This document shows, piece by piece, positions 1-5,256 of a stretch of DNA of 64,000 nt. The position numbers and the translations under genes were made by a program. Position 1 is the first letter of the stretch; every line of letters begins with the position of its first letter. The stretch is taken from positions 1 to 64,000 of the IMG/VR virus record IMGVR_UViG_3300035670_000049; one strand, written 5' to 3'. The notes beneath the pieces were generated by a model, which did no database searches, was not told the DNA's origin, and worked only from the letters and a program-made list of their open reading frames with translations. This stretch comes from a virus.

Positions 1-112
1 CTTCTTTCCTAAGAATATGTTCTAGTATCTCTACGTCAGATTTACCTTTAAACATTGCAAGATTTCGCATACGATTAATCTTGCCTTGATATTTGGGATC
101 AATTTCATACAT
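1..112 (-). CDS. Hypothetical protein, cut by the window edge
   Basis: Only the first 37 codons are inside the window; the gene continues beyond base 1. The start ATG at 110-112 has an AGAGGAT ribosome site eight bases upstream on the minus strand. The visible N-terminus starts MYEIDPKYQGKINRMR and is basic and probably helical. It lies just downstream of the terminator that ends the tRNA-Met/Tyr transcript, so it probably needs its own promoter or read-through. No family recognised. Confidence 0.55.
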   Translation of the reverse strand, partial: MYEIDPKYQGKINRMRNLAMFKGKSDVEILEHILRKE

Positions 113-129
113 ATAAAAATCCTCTAGGC

Positions 130-167
130 ACAAAAAAATAAGGAGCGAAGTCAACGACTTGCTCCTT
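130..167 (-). terminator. Rho-independent terminator after tRNA-Met
   Basis: Minus-strand stem AAGGAGC/GCTCCTT with an inner AAGTC/GACTT helix, followed by a run of seven T. It sits about 20 bases after the CCA end of tRNA-Met and would end the leftmost tRNA transcript. Confidence 0.85.
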
Positions 168-186
168 TCCATTCCGTTCATTAAGT

Positions 187-261
187 TGGTTGCGGGCCTG
201 AGAATCGAACTCAGAGTTTCTGCTTATGAGACAGGTGGGTTAGCCATTACCCTAGCCCGCA
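187..261 (-). tRNA. tRNA-Met(CAT), elongator type
   Basis: Acceptor TGCGGGC/GCCCGCA, discriminator A, encoded CCA. Anticodon loop CTCATAA gives CAT. The U1-A72 pair and lack of three G-C pairs in the anticodon stem argue against an initiator; a lysidine-modified Ile(AUA) reader cannot be excluded, but a separate tRNA-Ile(TAT) exists. Confidence 0.93.
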
Positions 262-267
262 TGAGAT

Positions 268-356
268 TGGTGGGTTGGGTAGGATTCGAACCTACAAGTT
301 TACCACATGGGACTTGTTCTACAGACAAGCGAGTACACCAATTACTCAACCAACCC
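268..356 (-). tRNA. tRNA-Tyr(GTA)
   Basis: Acceptor GGGTTGG/CCAACCC, discriminator A, encoded CCA. Anticodon stem CTTGT/ACAAG with loop CTGTAGA. It has the long variable arm expected of bacterial tRNA-Tyr. Its 5' end abuts the stop codon of the 46-residue gene at 357-497. Confidence 0.95.
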
Positions 357-497
357 TTACTTACTTTTCTTTACTCTGTTAGGTAACTTTTTGTAATTAA
401 CACCCTTATTAAAATCTTGAAGTGTAGTCCTGGAAATTTTACCTTGTTGATAAAGAACTCCCATCATTTTAAACTGCTTCTTAGATTTTGCTGGCAT
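357..497 (-). CDS. Small basic phage protein (46 aa)
   Basis: Starts MPAKSKKQFKMMGVLYQQGK after a strong AAGGTGAT ribosome site. The MPAKSKxQ start resembles a group of very short phage proteins of unknown role (DUF3008-like, by memory only). About a quarter of residues are Lys or Arg, so nucleic-acid contact is possible but unproven. The stop codon touches tRNA-Tyr, so gene and tRNAs probably share a transcript. Confidence 0.75.
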   Translation of the reverse strand: MPAKSKKQFKMMGVLYQQGKISRTTLQDFNKGVNYKKLPNRVKKSK

Positions 498-519
498 TTA
501 ATCACCTTCTTTATGTGAC

Positions 520-640
520 CTTATTTCGACCTCTTTATTCGGTCCCGTCACCAGTTAGGAATGCTCCCTGTCCAGCGGACGAGGTTCTGGTGGGCCATCG
601 GTTTCATCCACACCGACAAAGGTTAGGCTGTACATAATAT
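520..640 (-). ncRNA. Structured 5' leader or small RNA of unknown type
   Basis: This stretch between tRNA-Arg(TCG) and the 46-residue gene has no ORF but several nested helices: CACCAG/CTGGTG (inside it GTCC/GGAC with a 3-base loop), CGGT/ACCG, and GACC/GGTC. It lies just upstream of the SD at about 500. It could be a cis-regulatory leader or a separate RNA. It matches no riboswitch I know. Confidence 0.35.
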
Positions 641-660
641 GTAACAACCTAATAAAAATC

Positions 661-736
661 TGGCCCGCCCCAAGCGAGTCGAACGCTTATCTACGGGATC
701 GAACTCCGTTACACTAATCCATTGTGCTAGGGGCGG
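661..736 (-). tRNA. tRNA-Arg(TCG)
   Basis: Acceptor CCGCCCC/GGGGCGG, discriminator G, encoded CCA. Anticodon loop GTTCGAT; the innermost anticodon-stem pair is an A-C mismatch. Reads CGA. Confidence 0.92.
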
Positions 737-738
737 AT

Positions 739-814
739 TGGCAGTCGTACTAGGATTCGAACCTAGACTTTCTTGGGCCAGAACCAAGCGTGTTGCCAAT
801 TACACTATACGACT
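739..814 (-). tRNA. tRNA-Gln(CTG)
   Basis: Acceptor AGTCGTA/TACGACT, discriminator G, encoded CCA. Anticodon stem CTTGG/CCAAG, loop TTCTGGC. Two bases separate it from tRNA-Arg. Confidence 0.94.
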
Positions 815-815
815 G

Positions 816-890
816 TGGTAGCCCCACACGGAATTGAACCGTGTTCTTCGCGTTATCAGCACGACGATCTAACCGTTAATCGATGGGGCT
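816..890 (-). tRNA. tRNA-Ile(GAT)
   Basis: Acceptor AGCCCCA/TGGGGCT, discriminator A, encoded CCA. Anticodon loop CTGATAA. One base separates it from each neighbouring tRNA. Confidence 0.94.
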
Positions 891-891
891 T

Positions 892-967
892 TGGGGTGAT
901 CATTGGGTTTCGAACCCAAACTACCAGTGCCACAAACTAGTGTGCTAACCGTTACACCATGACCACC
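892..967 (-). tRNA. tRNA-His(GTG)
   Basis: Acceptor GTGGTCA/TGATCAC with an extra G-1 opposite C73, the hallmark of bacterial tRNA-His. Anticodon loop TTGTGGC and encoded CCA. Confidence 0.95.
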
Positions 968-970
968 GCG

Positions 971-1159
971 TTAAATAAAATCACCTGATGTATAAGATTC
1001 TGCAAATCGCCAAACGGATTCCCAATCGTCGGACTGGATATACTCCATTAGAGACTTAGAATTAAATATTTTACGATGAAGAAGATGATTAACTTCCCCC
1101 TCATCTACACCGTTATCAACTAAGTAATCAACAAGTGTGAGTAAAGTATTTTTCCTCAT
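971..1159 (-). CDS. Hypothetical protein (62 aa)
   Basis: Acidic 62-residue protein starting MRKNTLLTLVDYLVDNG, predicted helical, no recognised motif. Its start codon overlaps the stop of the gene at 1159-1494 by one base, so the two are translationally coupled and share a transcript with the tRNAs on both sides. Confidence 0.7.
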   Translation of the reverse strand: MRKNTLLTLVDYLVDNGVDEGEVNHLLHRKIFNSKSLMEYIQSDDWESVWRFAESYTSGDFI

Positions 1160-1494
1160 TAGTGTAATCTATACTTCCTTTTAGGCTTACTAATCAGACC
1201 CTTTTTAATCAACTCTTTACATGCTAAATAATAAGCAAACTCAAATCCATTTCTAATTTGAAGTGCAGAAGAGGAAGCATTTGCATTTGAATCTCTTAGC
1301 CGCATTATAGCAGTTTCATACCTATCCCATTCTGCGCCAAATGCTTTTGATTTAGGTGGAACAGACGAATCAACTGGCTTCTTATACGAAGATCGAATTG
1401 ATCCCGATTCAATTCTAACATCCTTGGCTAGAATCAATCCGGGGAATGCTGAATGCTTCTTATGCTCGGGGATTGCACGCCCCTTATTTCTCAT
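1159..1494 (-). CDS. Hypothetical protein (111 aa)
   Basis: The chosen start, MRNKGRAIPEHKKH, follows a good CAGGAG site. A longer reading would begin inside tRNA-Lys and is rejected. The protein has a basic N-terminus, a low-complexity middle rich in Ser, Pro and Lys, and a helical C-terminal half ending in a Lys/Arg-rich tail. No family recognised. Confidence 0.7.
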   Translation of the reverse strand: MRNKGRAIPEHKKHSAFPGLILAKDVRIESGSIRSSYKKPVDSSVPPKSKAFGAEWDRYETAIMRLRDSNANASSSALQIRNGFEFAYYLACKELIKKGLISKPKRKYRLH

Positions 1495-1510
1495 ATAATC
1501 TCCTGTTAAT

Positions 1511-1589
1511 TGGTGAGCGGGGAGGGAATCGAACCCTCGTTTCACGGGTTAAGAGTCCGTTACAACAGTCCAGCAGTTGTCGCCCGCCC
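1511..1589 (-). tRNA. tRNA-Lys(CTT)
   Basis: Acceptor GGGCGGG/CCCGCTC with one G-U, discriminator A, encoded CCA. Anticodon loop CTCTTAA. The five-pair D-stem ACAAC/GTTGT is longer than usual. Confidence 0.92.
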
Positions 1590-1596
1590 TTAAAAT

Positions 1597-1673
1597 TGGT
1601 GCCGAGAATGAGATTCGAACTCATAACACGCGGCTCTTCAAACCGCTGCTCTACCAATTGGAGCTATCTCGGC
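1597..1673 (-). tRNA. tRNA-Phe(GAA)
   Basis: Acceptor GCCGAGA/TCTCGGC, discriminator A, encoded CCA. Anticodon stem GCGGT/GCCGC, loop TTGAAGA. Confidence 0.95.
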
Positions 1674-1681
1674 ATATTTAA

Positions 1682-1758
1682 TATGGCCCCACCGACGAGA
1701 ATTGAACTCGCTTCTCCTGTTCGACAGACAGACATAATAGCCATTATACCACGGCGGG
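1682..1758 (-). tRNA. tRNA-Asp(GTC)
   Basis: Acceptor CCCGCCG/CGGTGGG, discriminator G, encoded CCA. Anticodon stem TCTGT/ACAGG, loop CTGTCGA. Confidence 0.94.
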
Positions 1759-1774
1759 ATTTAATTTCTTGTAT

Positions 1775-1848
1775 TGGCATGGCGGCAGGGATTCGAACCC
1801 TGATCAACTGTTTTGGAGACAGTAATCCTACCATTGAACGACCTCCAT
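1775..1848 (-). tRNA. tRNA-Trp(CCA)
   Basis: Acceptor ATGGAGG/CCGCCAT with one A-G mismatch, discriminator G as usual for Trp, encoded CCA. Anticodon stem ACTGT/ACAGT, loop CTCCAAA. Confidence 0.93.
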
Positions 1849-1879
1849 GCGGTCAGTTATTTAACACTCATTTATTAAA

Positions 1880-2161
1880 CTACTTGGGCTTAACGACAGG
1901 AATCTCGTAATCCACTGTTTCTAATACAGCCTTTATCCTTGCCCCACAAACCTTTCTTCCTGCTTTACCCTGACAAGTTGTGATTCTATCTGGCTCGGCC
2001 CATAGCATATTTTTACACTTAGGACAAGTTACCTGATAAAAATATATCGGGGTAGTATATGAATAGGAATATGAATTAGTACTATAGGGGTAGTACCAAT
2101 TAGTAGGTTCTAATGTTGATGTTATTGATACTGTAAATGCATCGGATTCTCCGCTACTCAT
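1880..2161 (-). CDS. Small protein with a Cys-rich metal-binding patch (93 aa)
   Basis: Residues 1-40 are Ser/Thr/Tyr-rich and look disordered. From about residue 45 a CPKC pair and two further cysteines (in TTCQGKAGRKVCGA) could bind zinc. It lies between tRNA-Trp and the virion-type gene at 2179-2550, and may be a minor virion or accessory protein. No function assigned. Confidence 0.7.
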   Translation of the reverse strand: MSSGESDAFTVSITSTLEPTNWYYPYSTNSYSYSYTTPIYFYQVTCPKCKNMLWAEPDRITTCQGKAGRKVCGARIKAVLETVDYEIPVVKPK

Positions 2162-2178
2162 TTTATTCTCCTAATAGT

Positions 2179-2550
2179 TTAAATGACTGATGCTCCTACA
2201 CTGTAGATAATAGCGTCTGTATCTCCATGCGTAGCAGTAACTCGCCAAACTGCTGGAAGCATGTCCTTAGCCACAAGGTTTGCCGCCGCTGTTAAATCAG
2301 GATGTACTCGTAATACTACTGTACTAACTGATGCAACCGCAGCCGACGTTAAAATTGTATAGTATTTCCCTGATGACGGGTCCTTGCCCTCGATTGTAAA
2401 TGTTACTGATGGTGTATCTGTAATACTTGTGCAATCAATGACTGCTACTAACCCTACGCCATTTCCGTAATTTCTAATATCGGGGCTACTATGTGTCGCT
2501 GTTCTTTCTTTTGATGGAAAAACTCCAACGTGCTGTGCCAAGGTAATCAC
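2179..2550 (-). CDS. Probable small virion-associated protein (123 aa)
   Basis: Beta-rich 123-residue protein. The central pattern (VVIDCTSITDTPSVTF followed by EGKDPSSGKYY) and the terminal YSVGAS resemble short proteins often found in phage structural regions. Two genes further virion-like proteins lie at 4228-5245, so this may be an outlier of the same module. The family identity is from memory and the exact virion role is unknown. Confidence 0.65.
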   Translation of the reverse strand: MITLAQHVGVFPSKERTATHSSPDIRNYGNGVGLVAVIDCTSITDTPSVTFTIEGKDPSSGKYYTILTSAAVASVSTVVLRVHPDLTAAANLVAKDMLPAVWRVTATHGDTDAIIYSVGASVI

Positions 2551-2568
2551 CCCCTTTTATAGTTATTT

Positions 2569-2643
2569 TGGTACTGGATAGGAGATTCGAACTCCTGACT
2601 TCTGCTTGGAAGGCAGACATGATAGCCTCTTCACCAATCCAGT
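2569..2643 (-). tRNA. tRNA-Gly(TCC)
   Basis: Acceptor ACTGGAT/ATCCAGT, discriminator A, encoded CCA. Anticodon stem TCTGC/GCAGA, loop CTTCCAA. Confidence 0.94.
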
Positions 2644-2644
2644 A

Positions 2645-3175
2645 TTAGGCTACGTATTCTTGCTCCATTTCATCAATAAGATTATCAACAAGTTGAGCAA
2701 TTTCCACGTATAGGGATTCTCTCTTTTCTTCTACCTCTGTTTGCATGTACTCTGCACCAATAGGAATGGTTGCAAAATCTAAACCCTTACTAGCAGAGTA
2801 AACTGCCCACTCTATAGGCAACCTATTTTCTTTAGCAATATTACAACCTTCACATGCGGGAGCCTTTAACAAGCCCCCCAAAGATTTTGGATATATATGA
2901 TCCCTAGTAATTTTACGATAGTATACAAAAATTCCACAGTAGGAACACTGTATATACTTTCCATCTCTCATTAACACAAAGTTAAATGTCAAAGGAAAAT
3001 AGCCGCTTCCTCTCGCCGCTCTATACACATCTTTATTTTTAACCACAGGTTTACCTTTTTTAGAGATTGAGAAAGAATACTCAATCTCACATTCATAACA
3101 AACATTTCCTCTAGCGGGAAAATCATATCTGTTTATTTCTATTCCGCATAGTTGGCAATAATGCTTCGAACCAAT
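2645..3175 (-). CDS. HNH endonuclease
   Basis: Two zinc-type CxxC clusters lie in the N-terminal half. The HNH core is in the C-terminal half: CSYCG, then TRDHIYPKSLGG, then CEGCNIAKENR, giving the His, Asn and His-like positions of a Cys-bracketed HNH fold. Such free-standing nucleases nick DNA and often home next to phage tRNA genes; here it sits between tRNA-Gly and tRNA-Pro. The start is uncertain: the open frame extends into tRNA-Pro up to a TTG at 3256, but a TGAGG site precedes an ATT at 3175, used here. A non-ATG start would be unusual. Confidence 0.8.
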   Translation of the reverse strand: MGSKHYCQLCGIEINRYDFPARGNVCYECEIEYSFSISKKGKPVVKNKDVYRAARGSGYFPLTFNFVLMRDGKYIQCSYCGIFVYYRKITRDHIYPKSLGGLLKAPACEGCNIAKENRLPIEWAVYSASKGLDFATIPIGAEYMQTEVEEKRESLYVEIAQLVDNLIDEMEQEYVA

Positions 3176-3194
3176 ATCACATACCTCAAAAATA

Positions 3195-3272
3195 TGGTCG
3201 GGGCGAGAGGATTCGAACCTCCGGCCTACTGCTCCCAAAGCAGTCGCGCTGACCAAACTGCGCCACGCCCCG
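3195..3272 (-). tRNA. tRNA-Pro(TGG)
   Basis: Acceptor CGGGGCG/CGCCCCG, discriminator A, encoded CCA. Anticodon stem ACTGC/GCAGT, loop TTTGGGA. It overlaps any TTG-initiated reading of the HNH gene downstream. Confidence 0.94.
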
Positions 3273-3273
3273 A

Positions 3274-3834
3274 TTAAATTGATACCTTAGATGCATTTAC
3301 AATAATCAATCTCTGAAAAGCATCGATATATGTTACGCTTTCCTCTTCCTTATTTTCTCTCTTTTCGTATTCTCCATGTTCCAACTTCATTTCGTTGACG
3401 TGCCAGCCACCGGGATTTGCCTCAACAAAGTAATTCCATAAAATTTTCGGAGTAAATCCTGTCCGATGAAACTCTCCCGCATGGTTCTGATTCCCGTAAA
3501 TAATATCCATCGGCCAACCAGTTGTTGGAACCTCTAGCCAGAACCTCAATGTCCATTCAAGATCAGGAACAATTAACTGAAGTAATCCTCCCGGCCTAAG
3601 CAACCTCCACCATTCTCTCAGTGTAGGCACAACATCAAATTTAGATACATGCTCTAATGCATTATTGCAATAAATCCAATCTACACTTTCATTAGGAAGT
3701 GGGATATCCCACATATCTGCAACGATATCTGCTTCCGTATACTTATCTACGGATGTAAAGCTTGGATCACTGGAGAATCCACCCGCTCCAACATCCAAAC
3801 GTATGGGCTGTTTAAACTGTAGCGGATCAAGCAC
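3274..3834 (-). CDS. SAM-dependent methyltransferase (class I)
   Basis: Motif I is LDVGAGG near residue 14, followed by an acidic strand end (SVDKY), a CNNALEHV motif IV near residue 58, and LRPGGLLQLIVPD, a typical motif of Methyltransf_11-like small-molecule or glycan methylases. At 186 residues it is a bare catalytic core. Its C-terminal third resembles the methyltransferase half of the fusion protein at 19965-21422 (shared EWWRLL/EWSRI, GFTP and HVNE-like segments). The substrate is unknown; glycan or virion modification is a guess. It overlaps the upstream gene by eight bases. Confidence 0.88.
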   Translation of the reverse strand: MLDPLQFKQPIRLDVGAGGFSSDPSFTSVDKYTEADIVADMWDIPLPNESVDWIYCNNALEHVSKFDVVPTLREWWRLLRPGGLLQLIVPDLEWTLRFWLEVPTTGWPMDIIYGNQNHAGEFHRTGFTPKILWNYFVEANPGGWHVNEMKLEHGEYEKRENKEEESVTYIDAFQRLIIVNASKVSI

Positions 3835-4045
3835 CTACAAATCCCTTAACCTTTCGAAAAGGCACTATTTGAACCTGATACCGTAAAGAACAGACACACC
3901 CTCTTGCATCCCTATCCGGGGATAATCCAAAATGATTTAGAATAAATTCACTTGCATATGCATTAAATGTTGAAATCTTAAGTCTGCAACCACATTCTGG
4001 GCAATAAGGCCATACGTGCTGTCCGTCCCGCATAAATTCTGCCAT
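3827..4045 (-). CDS. Cys-containing small protein (72 aa)
   Basis: Has CPECGC near residue 15 and a second pair (CVC) near residue 51, a likely zinc site. The ribosome site AGGAGG precedes the start. It overlaps the methyltransferase gene by eight bases, so the two are probably coupled. No function known. Confidence 0.72.
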   Translation of the reverse strand: MAEFMRDGQHVWPYCPECGCRLKISTFNAYASEFILNHFGLSPDRDARGCVCSLRYQVQIVPFRKVKGFVGA

Positions 4046-4071
4046 TTTAATTTCCTCCTTTATTTTAAGAT

Positions 4072-4146
4072 TGGTGCCCCCGGTAGGAATCGAACCTACA
4101 TTTTCGGGTTAGAACTCCGAGACTTTATCCATTAAGTTACGGGGGC
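4072..4146 (-). tRNA. tRNA-Arg(TCT)
   Basis: Acceptor GCCCCCG/CGGGGGC, discriminator A, encoded CCA. Anticodon loop GTTCTAA. Its 5' base directly follows the CCA of the next tRNA, with no spacer. Confidence 0.94.
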
Positions 4147-4224
4147 TGGTAGCATCGAAGAGATTCGAACTCTTACTGTTGTGATCCTAAGTCACACGCC
4201 TCCTGCCAATTGGGCTACGATGCC
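4147..4224 (-). tRNA. tRNA-Leu(TAG), short variable loop
   Basis: Acceptor GGCATCG/CGATGCT, discriminator A, encoded CCA. Anticodon stem TGTGA/TCACA, loop CTTAGGA. The variable loop is only ACAGT (5 nt), whereas bacterial leucine tRNAs normally carry a long variable arm. The anticodon reads CUA, so leucine is the expected amino acid, but the identity is less certain than for its neighbours. Confidence 0.85.
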
Positions 4225-4227
4225 ATA

Positions 4228-4596
4228 TTAACTATTTCCACCTAACTTTATTTTGCTAAAATCAGCACTGTCATCTATCGTTACTAAGATAGCCTCAAGA
4301 GCCTGTTGAACAGTCATTCCAGCAACAACAGGATCAGACGTGATACCATACTTACTATCAAGCCTGTTGTTGACCACGTTTGCTGTTGTGGCATTTATGG
4401 TATCTGTAAGTGGCTTATTAAGTGTTGTCAAGCGATCATCTAACAGAACACCAGAAACAATGCAGTTTTCAAACTTTACGAAAAAGATTCCATCCTTTTC
4501 GACAGCGACATAATCACAGCCATAATCTGCAACTACAGGTCTATATGGTTGATCTATTGTACCTGAGCCTATTATCTCACTTATCGCATACTCCAT
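4228..4596 (-). CDS. Probable virion-associated protein (122 aa)
   Basis: Starts MEYAISEIIGSGTID after an AAGGTGG site; a longer frame would run into the preceding tRNA and is rejected. The protein is acidic with predicted beta structure in the first half (DYVAVEKDGIFFVKF) and helical turns later. It precedes the structural genes on the same strand. No family recognised. Confidence 0.7.
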   Translation of the reverse strand: MEYAISEIIGSGTIDQPYRPVVADYGCDYVAVEKDGIFFVKFENCIVSGVLLDDRLTTLNKPLTDTINATTANVVNNRLDSKYGITSDPVVAGMTVQQALEAILVTIDDSADFSKIKLGGNS

Positions 4597-4614
4597 GCAA
4601 CTTTTCACCACCTT

Positions 4615-4648
4615 AAAAAGAATAAAACCGTACAACGATGTACGGTTT
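4615..4648 (-). terminator. Terminator after tRNA-Leu(CAA)
   Basis: Nine-pair stem AAACCGTAC/GTACGGTTT (4625-4633 with 4640-4648) followed on the minus strand by TATTCTTTTT. It abuts the CCA of tRNA-Leu(CAA) and separates it from the gene at 4228-4596. Confidence 0.75.
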
Positions 4649-4725
4649 GGTGCCCTTGAGTGGATTCGAACCACCACTGTACTGATCTTGAGTCAGTTGC
4701 CTCCTGCCAATTGGGCTACAAGGGC
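4648..4725 (-). tRNA. tRNA-Leu(CAA), short variable loop
   Basis: Acceptor GCCCTTG/CAAGGGC, discriminator A, encoded CCA. Anticodon stem ACTGA/TCAGT, loop CTCAAGA. Variable loop ACAGT, the same five bases as tRNA-Leu(TAG), and almost the same D-arm, so the two are recent duplicates with different anticodons. Confidence 0.87.
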
Positions 4726-4726
4726 T

Positions 4727-4803
4727 TGGTAGTCCCGGTGGGATTCGAACCCACACTTGGCGGATTTTAAGTCCGCGTCCTCTGCCGATTGGGATACGGG
4801 ACC
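4727..4803 (-). tRNA. tRNA-Leu(TAA), short variable loop
   Basis: Acceptor GGTCCCG/CGGGACT, discriminator A, encoded CCA. Anticodon stem GCGGA/TCCGC, loop CTTAAAA. Variable loop CAAGT (5 nt). First tRNA of the transcript that starts at the promoter near 4916. Confidence 0.88.
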
Positions 4804-4806
4804 AAA

Positions 4807-4911
4807 GTAGCCAGAACCACTCGCTACCCACCCGGAATTCATTGCCAAGTAATCAAACCCCTACAGATTACCCAGCAAATTACCGGCCTAAGCCTTGTCC
4901 GTTCTGGCTAC
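4807..4911 (-). ncRNA. Rod-like RNA element at the start of the tRNA-Leu transcript
   Basis: The ends are a perfect 11-pair stem (4901-4911 with 4807-4817, GTAGCCAGAAC/GTTCTGGCTAC). Inside is an unpaired bubble of about 14 bases per side, then CCGG/CCGG and AATT/AATT, then an 11-pair helix GCTGGGTAATC/GATTACTTGGC with three G-U pairs. The predicted transcription start (about 4909) coincides with the first base of the stem. It runs straight into tRNA-Leu(TAA), so it is a leader or a separately cleaved RNA. Its long-helix-with-bubble shape recalls 6S RNA, but it is shorter and no homology is claimed. Confidence 0.55.
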
Positions 4912-4915
4912 CGCC

Positions 4916-4945
4916 ATTATAGCAGATGAGGTAGAGGAGATGCAA
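4916..4945 (-). promoter_or_regulatory. Sigma70-type promoter for tRNA-Leu transcript
   Basis: TTGCAT (4940-4945), 18-base spacer, TATAAT (4916-4921) with TGC before the -10. The predicted start falls at about 4909. Confidence 0.75.
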
Positions 4946-4951
4946 CCTAGT

Positions 4952-5245
4952 TTAATAAACCCTGTCGAATACCTCAAATGCGGCTGTAGAAGCAATTTCT
5001 CTTCCAGCCCCATCTTTGCCCCAACCTTCATACTCGTAATAACCTATTAGGGGTGGTCGATAAAGCGTGTACACATACCCTGAAGCCTGTGTTAAATCTC
5101 CACCTGAATAAGTAATTATTGTTCCCGTTGGCTCTTTAATACTTAATCTAATTTCTGAGGGTGTAAATCTTTGTCCATTTTCGTTATAAAATGTAAGATC
5201 AATTTCAGGTTTTGATCCCAGTACATAGCGATTGGGTTTAGCCAT
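4952..5245 (-). CDS. Phage structural accessory protein, Ig-like (97 aa)
   Basis: Predicted small beta sandwich: PEIDLTFYNENGQRFTPSE, then a conserved-looking YEYEGWGKDGAGRE segment and an AAFEV end. Short proteins with this EID/LTF..NG..P..I pattern are common in phage tail or head-tail regions. It ends 5 bases after the promoter of the tRNA-Leu transcript and is followed upstream by the giant repeat proteins, so it is probably the last gene of the virion operon. Confidence 0.72.
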   Translation of the reverse strand: MAKPNRYVLGSKPEIDLTFYNENGQRFTPSEIRLSIKEPTGTIITYSGGDLTQASGYVYTLYRPPLIGYYEYEGWGKDGAGREIASTAAFEVFDRVY

Positions 5246-5256
5246 ATTCTCACCGC

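Noticed and set aside
1446-1910. Plus-strand 154-residue ORF
   Set aside because: It runs through four tRNA genes on the other strand and has no ribosome site; a shadow.
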